A DNA stretch of 64,000 nucleotides from contig MLAK01001115.1 of assembly GCA_001839685.1 (NCBI GenBank), forward strand, positions 87,115-151,114, in the 5' to 3' direction. This DNA is from Tritrichomonas foetus (Eukaryota > Parabasalia > Tritrichomonadida > Tritrichomonadidae). The position numbers were made by a program, and so were the translations under genes. Positions 1-8,836 of the stretch are shown here, piece by piece. How positions within the stretch are numbered: position 1 is the first letter of the stretch; the number at the start of each line of letters is the position of its first letter. The notes beneath the pieces are model-generated. The model ran no database searches and was not told the DNA's origin. It saw only the letters and a program-made list of their open reading frames with translations.

Positions 1-3000
1 TTTTTCTTGAATTTTTGTATATTATCGTTACTGTCTGACATATTTTCATCGCTACTTCCAGAAAAGTCTTTCCTCTTTGAAAACGAAGTTTTCTTGTGCA
101 GTGAATTCGATTTTTTCTTTTTTGAATCAAAAACATCTTCATCACTTGAAAAAATATTGGTTTTCACTCGCTTTTGTTCTTTGATATTCTCTTCTTCTTC
201 AAAGTCGCTGCTATCACTGAATCTGGATTTTGAACCTTTATCTCCTTTCAAAAATACATTATTGCTATTTTGAAGTTTTGTATTTTTATCACTCTTCATT
301 TCATTTTTGTTCTCTATTTCATCATCATCATCATCATCATCAAAGAAAACTCCTTTTTTCCTTTTGTGAGAACTGCTTTTCATATCAGAAATGCGTTTGA
401 GTGAAGTTTTATTCTTTGATTTTTGATTAGAATTTGTATATTCGGCTTTTTCATCACTTTCTGATGAAGAAGTTTGTTTTTCCAGAGAAACTTTTTTCTT
501 TTGTGAATCCAACTTTTCATCTGAAGAAGAAGAATTTTTATTTTGTTTTGATTTCTTTAATTTTCTTGCTTTTGATTTGATTTTTTCTGTGATCTCCAAA
601 ACATGTTCATCTTGTCTAATTTCATCATCATCATCGCCACTATAAATTCTTTTGTTTTTGAAAATATTTTTATTATTTCTATTTGGTGAAGAAATTTTCT
701 TTTTAGGGATATTTTCTAAACCATCATCCGAGTTCTTTTTCACCAATTTTGGATTTTGTTTATTTTTCATTATTTTTTCTTCATATGAATTGTCATCATC
801 TTCATCGAATCTGGAATTTGGCTTTTGTTTTAATTTTGGTTTATCTTTGCTTGAGGCAAGAAGCTTTTCAGAATCTAAAGATTCGCTTGAATCATCAAAA
901 TTATTAGATTTCTTTATTTTTTGATTTTCCTTGCCTTTCTTCAAAGAATCAGAATCATGTTTTTGATTTTGTTTTGATTTTGCTTTTGCTTTTGGATCGG
1001 ATTCTGATTCTGATGAGGAAAACTTGAGGATATCTTTTTGTTTATTTGATGATTTTTGTGGGTGCGGCTTTTCTAGTTTATCATCATCAGAGGAAAAGAA
1101 TGATTTTCGTTTTTTAATGGAATTAATTTGATCATTTTTCTTACTTTTCTGCTTGGAATTTGTTTCATCTGATGAAGAAGGCCATTCATCTTGTTCTTCT
1201 TCATCTGAAAAATGTTTGTTGGCATGATTCGGTTTCTCATCTGAAGAGTCTGAAAAAATTGGTTTCTTTTTATTTTGTGGTGATTTATTATTTTCTTTTT
1301 CATCTTCATCAGAAAACTGGGGTCTTTTCTTTTTCTTTGGAGAAACTAGTTCTTCAGAGCTAGAATCAAAACCAAATTTCTTCTTTTTCGATGCAGGCGG
1401 TCTCGCAGAGGAATCAGAATCAGAGCTGTTATCAAAACGAGATTTTTTATTTTCTTTGGATTGAATTAATTCGTCATCATTTTTAATTTCTTGTTTTGAT
1501 TTTGAAAATTCTGGAATTTCTTCTTCTTCTTCGTGTAAAGATGTATTATCAGCTTTAGGATTTCCTTTTATTTCTTCACTTGACGAATCATCGAAAAGAC
1601 TCTTTTTCACTTTTGATAGATTATTTCCTGTTTCTTTTTTATTTTCTTCTTTTTGTTTAATAATTTTATTATGGTGAGAAGAAGTACTTGATGATTCATC
1701 AAATTTATTCTTTTGACTCACAATTTCATGAACACTTTTTTCTTTCTCATCATCATTGTTAATTTCTTGATCTTTTTCTTCTCTTTTTTCTTCCTCAACT
1801 CCACTCATTAAATCATCATGATCCTCATCTTTATTCACATTTTCATTTTCATTTTGTAGATGTGGAGAAGTATTTGGATTATCTGCGTTGTTGTTGTTTA
1901 TTGGGACAAATGATGTTTCAGAAAATTCTGTTTCCTCTTCTACAATAACTGGTATTTCTGGTTCATTTTCAGGAAGTTCTATTTCAAAAATTTCTCTTAG
2001 TTCATCATCAATATACAAAGGAAATTGATGAGAGAATTCAGAAACAATTTTAACAGGAATATCTTCAACATAATCATTGATTTCATCGAATTCATTTCCT
2101 TGAATGCCATAAAACCTTTTCTTTAGTTGAACAGCATCTTCTTTCGCTAAGATTTTTTGGGAAACAAGTGCTTTAATTGTTTCAAACGGATAGTATGCCA
2201 TTATTGGTTTTCTTAAATCCAATGAATCAACAAACGAATTAAAGCAATCACTAGTTTCAACTTCACTATTATCAAAAATCACGGTTTTCAAAGATTTGCA
2301 TGAAAAAATCATTTCTTTCAAAACAGTTAGTCCTTTATCGCCTAATTTATTATTAGAAATATCCAAATATTCAAGTGTTTTATTTTCTTTAAGTGATCGA
2401 ATAAAAGCAATTATAACATTTGAATTATCTGCCGTTCCATCGCCAATTAAGCTTAGTCTTTGAAGGTTTTTGAGTTTAGGAACATAGGTGGTAAATTCTT
2501 CTTCAATTGTAGGATCAAAATCAGGACCAAAACATTTATTAAACGATAAATATTTCAAATTTTTGTTGTGAGATAGAAATTCAAAGAATTCGTCAGATAA
2601 TTCATTTTCATCCCAGATTAAAGAAACCAATGGATAATTTTTAATCAACATTAATGATTCATCAAATGTTCCACTTTCAAGTTTGGTTTTTTCCATGTTT
2701 AGCATAAGGCCAGCATGCCAATTTCGATGAAAGATAAAATGAAGGAGTCGTGAAAGTTTGATATTATCCCAAGTCATTTCACAAATATCTAAACGCATTA
2801 GTTGAGGAGGGATGTGATCGGGTGTCCGAAAGAAATCCGGAATATTTTGAGAAATATCAAGGTATCGTAAATGTAACAAAGTAGATGAATTTTTGCTCAA
2901 TGATTCAAAAATGCTTTGAATAGATAAATTACAACCTCTTAAGGATAAAGAGTTGAGATTTGTGAATAATGGGAATAATTTATCCATTTTTTTCATGCAG

Positions 3001-3947
3001 TCCAATTTCTGTAAACCTAGCAATTTGATTGAATTTTGTGATTTCATAAAATCAGAAACTAAATTATCACTTTTTATGTTTCCAATAAAATTGATTGAAG
3101 TGAAATTCTTTTCTTGTGCTAAATTTTTCAATTGACTGATGAATTCCTTTTTCATTTCAAATCCAGAAAGTGTGATTGCAACCAAGTTAGATTTTTTGGC
3201 AGATTCACAAAACTCTTTAAATTTCTTAGTTTGTGATGAATTAATAAAAATATGCTTTAACTGCTTCATTTGTGAAATGTATTGTGATAAAATAGGAAAT
3301 ATTTCTGCTTTTTTATCCAACTTTTCAAATATTATACTTTCCATTGAATTATATAATTTCAAAGAATCGAATAGCTGCTCAAATAATGAATCAACTTTAT
3401 CATTATGAACGTTTTTTTCATTGAAGTTCAGTTGTTTTAAAGTTGAGACGAAACATGTTTTTAAATACTTGTATGTTGAATCCGCATGAATTATTTTTTT
3501 ATTTTTTTTCAAATTATAATCAAATCTTGCTAAAATTGATGATAACTCTGGCTTTGGTGAAAATTGGTCATTTGGAAATTTTACATTTAATTTGCTGAGT
3601 TCATCTTCGCTTTTTATTGAAGAAAGTGCCCTCAAAATTTTCTCATTTATTGTGGCTATTGGAACATCATCGTTTTCTGATTTGAATTTCAACCCGGATT
3701 TTCCGAATTTCATCTCAATAAATTCGTCGTCAATTTTGTATTCAGTAAGTTCAGTCAAATAGAATTTTGAATCTTCTGAAAGCGATGATTTGCTCTCTTT
3801 ATAAAGAAATAATAAATTTTCTGAAACAACGAGAATTCGGTTTTCTTTTCCTTTCTTATCTTTCATTTTGAGGATTTCGCAGGCGAGAATAATCTTGCTA
3901 CATGACTTGAGTGCAGCGCTGCGTGCTTTTTCGATAATCTCGCTCAT
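1..3947 (-). CDS. CARMIL-like leucine-rich-repeat protein with long acidic tail, 3' end cut by the window edge
   Basis: An open minus-strand frame runs from the ATG at 3947 to the window edge, about 1315 codons without a stop. Residues about 20-110 look like the N-terminal PH-like domain of CARMIL capping-protein regulators: the stretch KMKDKKGKENRILVVSENLL matches the K-x-ENRxLVLT-type core of that family. Residues about 230-610 hold irregular leucine-rich repeats of the ribonuclease-inhibitor type, for example KTLEYLDISNNKLGDKGL. From about residue 650 the protein is low-complexity, rich in K, S, D, E and N, and repeats a short motif of an aromatic residue followed by S/D/E (KSLFDDSSSEE, KPIFSDSSDE, NIFSSDED). 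In other eukaryotes CARMIL proteins bind actin capping protein and act at membrane-linked actin; that role here is inferred. No capping-protein-interaction motif was recognised in the visible tail. Confidence 0.75.
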   Translation of the reverse strand, partial: MSEIIEKARSAALKSCSKIILACEILKMKDKKGKENRILVVSENLLFLYKESKSSLSEDSKFYLTELTEYKIDDEFIEMKFGKSGLKFKSENDDVPIATINEKILRALSSIKSEDELSKLNVKFPNDQFSPKPELSSILARFDYNLKKNKKIIHADSTYKYLKTCFVSTLKQLNFNEKNVHNDKVDSLFEQLFDSLKLYNSMESIIFEKLDKKAEIFPILSQYISQMKQLKHIFINSSQTKKFKEFCESAKKSNLVAITLSGFEMKKEFISQLKNLAQEKNFTSINFIGNIKSDNLVSDFMKSQNSIKLLGLQKLDCMKKMDKLFPLFTNLNSLSLRGCNLSIQSIFESLSKNSSTLLHLRYLDISQNIPDFFRTPDHIPPQLMRLDICEMTWDNIKLSRLLHFIFHRNWHAGLMLNMEKTKLESGTFDESLMLIKNYPLVSLIWDENELSDEFFEFLSHNKNLKYLSFNKCFGPDFDPTIEEEFTTYVPKLKNLQRLSLIGDGTADNSNVIIAFIRSLKENKTLEYLDISNNKLGDKGLTVLKEMIFSCKSLKTVIFDNSEVETSDCFNSFVDSLDLRKPIMAYYPFETIKALVSQKILAKEDAVQLKKRFYGIQGNEFDEINDYVEDIPVKIVSEFSHQFPLYIDDELREIFEIELPENEPEIPVIVEEETEFSETSFVPINNNNADNPNTSPHLQNENENVNKDEDHDDLMSGVEEEKREEKDQEINNDDEKEKSVHEIVSQKNKFDESSSTSSHHNKIIKQKEENKKETGNNLSKVKKSLFDDSSSEEIKGNPKADNTSLHEEEEEIPEFSKSKQEIKNDDELIQSKENKKSRFDNSSDSDSSARPPASKKKKFGFDSSSEELVSPKKKKRPQFSDEDEKENNKSPQNKKKPIFSDSSDEKPNHANKHFSDEEEQDEWPSSSDETNSKQKSKKNDQINSIKKRKSFFSSDDDKLEKPHPQKSSNKQKDILKFSSSESESDPKAKAKSKQNQKHDSDSLKKGKENQKIKKSNNFDDSSESLDSEKLLASSKDKPKLKQKPNSRFDEDDDNSYEEKIMKNKQNPKLVKKNSDDGLENIPKKKISSPNRNNKNIFKNKRIYSGDDDDEIRQDEHVLEITEKIKSKARKLKKSKQNKNSSSSDEKLDSQKKKVSLEKQTSSSESDEKAEYTNSNQKSKNKTSLKRISDMKSSSHKRKKGVFFDDDDDDDEIENKNEMKSDKNTKLQNSNNVFLKGDKGSKSRFSDSSDFEEEENIKEQKRVKTNIFSSDEDVFDSKKKKSNSLHKKTSFSKRKDFSGSSDENMSDSNDNIQKFKK

Positions 3948-4462
3948 TTTCCCAATTTTCAAATTTTTAGTCAAAAAGTTAATTGGTTTTTCAACTTTTT
4001 AAGTGAAGACTTGGATATTGAGAGTTAATTGGTTATTTTACCATATTTCGCCATAAATCTTAATGAATTAACGTAAAACCGTCAAATGATTAACTAAGGG
4101 TTTCATATGAAATATATATTTTTCCGATATTCAAAAACGCCAACCATATGTTTCTGATGATCTTAAACTCAAATTATTTGGAAAAATTATTGTTTAAAGG
4201 TTTCAGTATATAATATAAAGGTGATTAGAGATTTCTTTTTCGATTTACCTAATTTCTCGTGTATGTGCACAACATGAAAAGATGCATTTTATCTGTGTTT
4301 TTTTCATTTAATCAAAGATTCTAGCATTCATCATTCAGTTTCGCAATATTGAATTAAAAGAATAATGCCAATATTTTTTCTTCTCAATTTTATAAATGAA
4401 ACATTGTTTTGAAGGAATATTTGCCATTTCATTGAAAAAAAGTTTTTGACATTTTTTGGAAA
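3948..4462. other. Intergenic, divergent promoter region
   Basis: AT-rich spacer between two divergent genes. It holds AAAAAGTT at 3973-3980 and AACTTTTT at 3993-4000, close to the minus-strand start, in the AACTTTTTC/GAAAAAGTT class seen before several genes here. No reading frame or RNA gene was recognised. Confidence 0.5.
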
Positions 4463-5422
4463 ATGGAAGAAATCTCGTATTTCGACCAAATCAAAGATCA
4501 ATTAGACAACGGAGAAATTGTTGATGAAATCTTTGTCAACAAAATTTGCACAAAACTCGCCGAAATTTTATATACAGAAGAAAATATTTTAGAATTACAA
4601 TCACCAATCACAATTTGTGGCGACATCCACGGACAATATGAAGACTTACTCGAATTATTTGACACGGCCGGCGGATTTGAACAGAAGTATTTGTTTATGG
4701 GCGATTATGTTGATCGGGGGTATTATTCTTTAAATACGTTTTTATTACTGGCCACACTGAAATTAAAATATCCAAATAAATATTACCTTCTCAGAGGCAA
4801 TCACGAATGTCGCGCAATTACAAAAACGTATGGTTTTTATTTTGAAATCACCCAAAATTATGGAACATCGGCTTTATGGAGTCGAATTATGGATATTTTT
4901 GATTTGCTTCCTGTTTGTGCTATTGTTGATAACGATATCTTTTCTGTTCATGGCGGGCTTTCTCCATCATTGCCAATCATTTCATTTGCAGCAGATATTA
5001 ACAGAAAAACAGAGCTCCCTTCATCAGGGATTTTCTCTGACCTCTTGTGGAGTGACCCAACAGAAAACCCGGAGACCGTATGGGCACTAAACAAAAGAGG
5101 TGCCGGATACAGTTTCGGCAATAAAGTGATCGAAAAATTCTGTCACATCAACAGGTTGAGGCTAATTACTCGCTCTCACCAAGTATCACAGAAAGGCTAC
5201 ACATATTACTGCCCAAATCATGATAAAGAGCCAGAAGGAAAGCTGCTGCTTGTTTGGTCAGCTCCAAACTATCAATACACAGATGGTAACATGGCATCGG
5301 TGCTGAGAGTTGGATATACTGCGCAAGATAGATTTAACCTAAGAATTTTTGGTCCCCGCGATAACAAGTTAAGGATAAAAACAGAAAATCCTCTCTGTTT
5401 CAACTCAATATATTTTGCTTAA
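4463..5422 (+). CDS. PP2A-like serine/threonine protein phosphatase catalytic subunit
   Basis: The product has 319 residues and is a complete PPP-family catalytic domain. Metal and phosphate ligands are in place: GDIHGQ (residues 53-58), GDYVDRG near 82-88, RGNHE near 112-116, the HGGLSP loop and the RSHQ histidine. Sequence around YGFYFE, LLWSDP and RGAGYSFG places it with PP2A/PP4/PP6 rather than PP1. RGNHECR replaces the usual RGNHESR. The protein ends YFA, whereas PP2A-type subunits normally end YFL, whose terminal leucine is carboxymethylated, so that regulation is probably absent. Length is close to the family norm. It dephosphorylates phospho-Ser/Thr in the cytosol or nucleus, usually with regulatory subunits; the substrate cannot be told from sequence. 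The start is the first ATG of the frame. Confidence 0.93.
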   Translation: MEEISYFDQIKDQLDNGEIVDEIFVNKICTKLAEILYTEENILELQSPITICGDIHGQYEDLLELFDTAGGFEQKYLFMGDYVDRGYYSLNTFLLLATLKLKYPNKYYLLRGNHECRAITKTYGFYFEITQNYGTSALWSRIMDIFDLLPVCAIVDNDIFSVHGGLSPSLPIISFAADINRKTELPSSGIFSDLLWSDPTENPETVWALNKRGAGYSFGNKVIEKFCHINRLRLITRSHQVSQKGYTYYCPNHDKEPEGKLLLVWSAPNYQYTDGNMASVLRVGYTAQDRFNLRIFGPRDNKLRIKTENPLCFNSIYFA

Positions 5423-6010
5423 AAAATGTACTATACAATTCGATGCTTTTATCGATTTTATTATATTATATTCGTCTGCATTCATACTAAAAGTTAAGCA
5501 AGAAATACATTCAGATTCACATATCTAGTTAACCAAGATTAATTTAGTTTTAATCTTTCTCATTCGAGGTCGCCAAATCCAATGAACGCCATTTATCATA
5601 CGAACAAAGCTCTTCATCATTTTTCGATCAATATTCAAATAAAAAGGTAAAATTGGAATGACAGGTTTATTTTTTGTTCACTACATCATTATAGATGAAA
5701 ACAATTTTGCCTAAAAAATTGATCATTAAGAAAAAAGAACGTATGTAAATCAATATATTTTAATATTAGCATAAATAATTGTATTACATATGAAAACCGT
5801 AATAATAATAAAACTTTATTCAGGAATCCATCAAGATATTTTGAAATAGCAATTAGACAAATTGAATGAATATATATTTCAAAAAGTGTATTTTTGGAAA
5901 AACTCAAATATCTTTTTATTTATTCCACAGATTTCTTTGAAAATGAGGAAACTATAATAAGATAATTCAATGATTCTAAAATAAGAATAATGGAAAATAA
6001 AAATAATTAT

Positions 6011-6262
6011 ATTTCGTTATTGGAAAAAAAGATGATAAAAAGATTTTCATATCATTTTTCTGTTCATTGATACTAAGAGAAATTGTATTCGATCACCAAT
6101 ATGAAAGTAAACATACCTTTTTTAAAATTTCATAAAATGACATGTTCAATAATGCATTGTCTGCAGAATGAAAGAATATTTGTGTCAAGAGATGAAAGGA
6201 AAGCTCTTGTTCATCTACCAATTCGATCTTTGATCGGGCTATGGCAATACATATATTTCTGA
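6011..6262 (+). repeat. Dispersed repeat, copy 1 (partner at 52348-52607)
   Basis: Read by eye, this block aligns with 52348-52607 over about 200 bases, with long shared stretches both before the small ORF (ATCATTTTTCTGTTCATTGA) and inside it (CTGCAGAATGAA, then AAAGCTCT.GTTCATCTA). The two copies lie 46 kb apart, in the same orientation, in otherwise gene-free DNA. The type of element is not recognised. Confidence 0.75.
6101..6262 (+). CDS. 53-codon ORF inside the dispersed repeat, function unknown
   Basis: ATG at 6101 to TGA at 6260-6262. The frame is closed just upstream by a TAA, so this ATG is the natural start. The core NERIFVSRDERKALVHLPIR aligns in frame and without gaps with the copy at 52428-52607, which reads NERILAPRHERKALVHLLIR but carries one TAA at codon 9. 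A shared frame between two diverged copies suggests former coding, either a small gene or the start of a larger decayed one. No family is recognised. Confidence 0.35.
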   Translation: MKVNIPFLKFHKMTCSIMHCLQNERIFVSRDERKALVHLPIRSLIGLWQYIYF

Positions 6263-6785
6263 GAGATGATGATCAATTCAGATTCATCAAGATAACTATA
6301 TTTATCGTATCATACAAAATATTTTACGTCATTCAAATGAACACAAGTAAGAAAGGCAATTTTCTCAAAATCTATAAAAAAATTTTGCCAAAAAATCTTT
6401 GATAGTATTAATCTCCAAAAATGAAAATAAATTTTTGCAAAATCTAAGCAAAATAAGGCGATTGAAGTGTCATACGTTCGTATGAAAAACTCGTAATAAA
6501 TTATCTCAGAAATTTCTAAAGCCAATTAGATATCATACAATTCAAAATTATTTACAAGAAACGTGATTTTCTTAATATCTGTCTATTAAATATGTGGAAG
6601 ATTGAAAGATTGTAATTGCTGATAATATTTTATATTAATATTAAAAATTCTACTGAAAAGGGGCGAAAATTTTGGAGTTACCAACGTTGATGAAATCGCC
6701 AAAACCTTGCCATTTCAACTTGAATTCCTCTCAATATGTTATCGTGTATATTCAAAAAGTTGGTGATGGCTAACGTACCTTTTCT

Positions 6786-6791
6786 TCACTT
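6786..6791 (+). promoter_or_regulatory. Initiator-like element TCACTT before the Nudix gene
   Basis: TCACTT fits the trichomonad initiator TCA-Y-W-W and lies 16 bases before the ATG at 6802. This supports starting translation at 6802 rather than at the in-frame ATG at 6736. Confidence 0.45.
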
Positions 6792-6801
6792 TTTTTCCAA
6801 A

Positions 6802-7380
6802 ATGTCTTGGAAGCAAACTCTCATAAACAAATTTCAAGCATACAAGCCTCATGACATGCAAGAAACTAAAGATAAAGAAACAATACTCAAGTATCTCAAT
6901 GATTTCGATAACCTTTTGACTCGCGATAACGAATATGCGCATTTCACAAGCTCTTCATGGATTGTCAATCCGTCTCGCACAAAGGTCTTGCTTATTTATC
7001 ACAATATTTATGACGCCTGGACATGGACTGGTGGTCATGCCGACGGTGATGAAGATTTCCTTGCAGTTGCGATGCGCGAGGCCAAAGAAGAAACAAATGT
7101 CGATGTAAAACCACTTTCAAATGATTTTGCTATCATTGATATTCTTCCAGTCTGGGGACACGTTAAAAATGGAAAATGGGTTTCAACTCACCATCATTTG
7201 AATGTGGCATATTTGATGGAAGCTGATGATTCTCAAGAAGTGCAAATTAAAGAAGATGAAAACAGTGGAGTGAAGTGGGTTCCTGTCGAAGATGTCTTAA
7301 AGACATGCAGGGAAGTTGAAATGCACTATGTGTATAAGAAATTAATGGAAAGAACAAAAGACTTTCCTCCATCAAAGTGA
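6802..7380 (+). CDS. Nudix hydrolase
   Basis: The product has 192 residues. The Nudix box runs from about residue 78: GHADGDE, seven residues, then REAKEET. It keeps the catalytic RE..EE core that binds divalent metal. The glycine normally near the end of the box (EExGU) is asparagine here (EETNV). Nudix enzymes hydrolyse nucleoside diphosphates linked to another moiety. The TWTGGHADG context resembles a bacterial-type clade of small Nudix proteins, but the substrate is not predictable. An in-frame ATG at 6736 would add 22 residues. The ATG at 6802 is preferred because an initiator-like TCACTT lies 16 bases before it and trichomonad leaders are short. Confidence 0.88.
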   Translation: MSWKQTLINKFQAYKPHDMQETKDKETILKYLNDFDNLLTRDNEYAHFTSSSWIVNPSRTKVLLIYHNIYDAWTWTGGHADGDEDFLAVAMREAKEETNVDVKPLSNDFAIIDILPVWGHVKNGKWVSTHHHLNVAYLMEADDSQEVQIKEDENSGVKWVPVEDVLKTCREVEMHYVYKKLMERTKDFPPSK

Positions 7381-7587
7381 GAAACATTGAAAAATTAGAA
7401 ATTTAATAAAGATACAAATTCGAATTCCATTCTTTTTCACAATTCCTTTTCTCTTCTTTTATAAATTTGCCTATTCATAATAATGCACAGATTACAATTA
7501 ATAAATTCATCTTTTCCATGAATAATATGTGTGAAAAATTTAAGACCATTTATAATCATAAAAAGTTCAAATTCAACGGATAAATCA

Positions 7588-8526
7588 ATGAATTTCAAAT
7601 TCCATCACCCGCTTCATCTAAAAAAAATTACAGAAGATCTTCAGTATCGATTTGCTGGTATAAAGCGAGAGACCAAAATTATATACGATGATTCTGATTC
7701 CGAATCAGATTCAGTTGATTTTGAATTTAAAAAAAATCGTGAACTCATGTCAGATCCAAAAAGGATTCGAAAAGCATATACATTTCGACCAAAGCCAAAA
7801 AAGAAACCAAAAAATGCAGCTACACCAAAATTGAAAAATGATCGAATGAGACATGATTATATTATTCCCAATAGTTCATTAAATTATCGAACAAATCAGG
7901 ATAAAAGATCATCTCCAAATCAAAATTCATCTTCTCCTTTGGACAGAGTAAAATTCGTCTTCGACTCTGAGAAAAATAAAAATAAAAATAAAATCGAAGA
8001 TGAAACAACCAAAATGGAAGATGACAATAAACTTATCAATGATGAAGAATACTATAATATATATAATCCAAGTGTTGAATATGGCTTAAGTTTACGAAGT
8101 GGCTTTGAAGACAAAATCATTCTTGATAAAAAAGTGAAAGTGACAGGACAAAAATTTGTTGCCTCTTCTGCAACAAATGTTAGACCGACGCGTGTGGAAA
8201 GATATGAAGTGAAATCAAATAATAATCCACCATTATTGCCAGTTACATGGAACTCTGCCAAAAAGAATGTTGTAATCCACAAAAAGGAAAACAAATTGCT
8301 TGATTACCTTCAAAATTATGAACTGAAATCAATGATGACACAAGACGAAGTAAATGCAATGGGAAGAGAATTGAAGAAGATAGAAGATAGAAGGAGAGAA
8401 GCAAGAGAAAACCAGAAGATTCCAGATTGGGCAAAAGGTACAAGTGGAATGATAATCACAGCACCAAAGAAGACAAAAGTTGCAGTGAGATCGAAGTATA
8501 TGAAAACAAACGACTATTTAACTTGA
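7588..8526 (+). CDS. Unknown basic protein with C-terminal ENQxIPDWAKG motif (paralog A)
   Basis: The product has 312 residues and is highly charged, with an acidic serine cluster near residue 35 (SDSESDS) and lysine-rich, probably disordered regions. The last hundred residues are the conserved part: LPVTWNS, a predicted helix rich in E, R and K (MGRELKKIEDRRREARENQK), then IPDWAKG and a terminal NDYLT. The convergent neighbour at 8837-9682 shares the same order of motifs, so the two are paralogs. IPDWAKG after a basic helix recalls the start of the INCENP IN-box (IPxWA), which binds Aurora kinase; this is a motif-level guess only. Upstream of 7588 the frame stays open but has only a GTG, so this ATG was chosen. 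Confidence 0.6.
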   Translation: MNFKFHHPLHLKKITEDLQYRFAGIKRETKIIYDDSDSESDSVDFEFKKNRELMSDPKRIRKAYTFRPKPKKKPKNAATPKLKNDRMRHDYIIPNSSLNYRTNQDKRSSPNQNSSSPLDRVKFVFDSEKNKNKNKIEDETTKMEDDNKLINDEEYYNIYNPSVEYGLSLRSGFEDKIILDKKVKVTGQKFVASSATNVRPTRVERYEVKSNNNPPLLPVTWNSAKKNVVIHKKENKLLDYLQNYELKSMMTQDEVNAMGRELKKIEDRRREARENQKIPDWAKGTSGMIITAPKKTKVAVRSKYMKTNDYLT

Positions 8527-8606
8527 TCGTTTGTTTCTTTTTATTCTATATACCATGCTAAATGTTTGAAACCATTCTATCTAGACTTTTATATTATGTT
8601 CATTAT

Positions 8607-8760
8607 TCAACATTATTATTGAATCTTTCATCATTTTTATTTTATCTTTCAACATTATTATTGAATCTTTCAACATTGTTATTTTATCTTTCAACATTAT
8701 TATTGAATCTTTCAACATTGTTATTTAATCTTTCAACATTATTATTGAATCTTTTAACAT
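8607..8760. repeat. 21-bp minisatellite with 42-bp higher-order period
   Basis: Seven tandem units of TCAACATTATTATTGAATCTT-type sequence. Alternate units end GAATCTT and TTATCTT (one TTAATCTT), giving a 42-bp dimer pattern. It lies about 80 bases after one paralog stop, between two convergent genes. Confidence 0.9.
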
Positions 8761-8836
8761 GAAAAAGAGAAAGTTATGAGGAAGAGGAAAGTAGTTTTTA
8801 CATGGTAAATAAAAAATAAATAACGCAAATAATGAA

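Larger units (their letters stand above)
5423..6801. other. Long AT-rich intergenic region with a dispersed repeat
   Basis: About 1.4 kb between the phosphatase and the Nudix gene. It contains one copy of the dispersed repeat (6011-6262) and a short perfect hairpin, TCATACG-TT-CGTATGA, at 6470-6485. Other small frames look like chance openings in AT-rich DNA. Confidence 0.5.

Noticed and set aside
7..3408. Several plus-strand small frames across the first 3.4 kb
   Set aside because: They are mirror readings of the minus-strand CARMIL-like gene and are rich in F, S and L as expected from antisense of a K/D/S-rich tail.
6736..6801. Longer Nudix protein starting at 6736
   Set aside because: The extension is not Nudix-like, and an initiator-like element sits between this ATG and the one at 6802.
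8607..8760. CRISPR-like array
   Set aside because: Units are directly adjacent with no unique spacers; a eukaryotic minisatellite fits.
8562..8762. 66-codon frame of NLSTLLF repeats
   Set aside because: It is a translation of the 21-bp minisatellite, whose length is a multiple of three.
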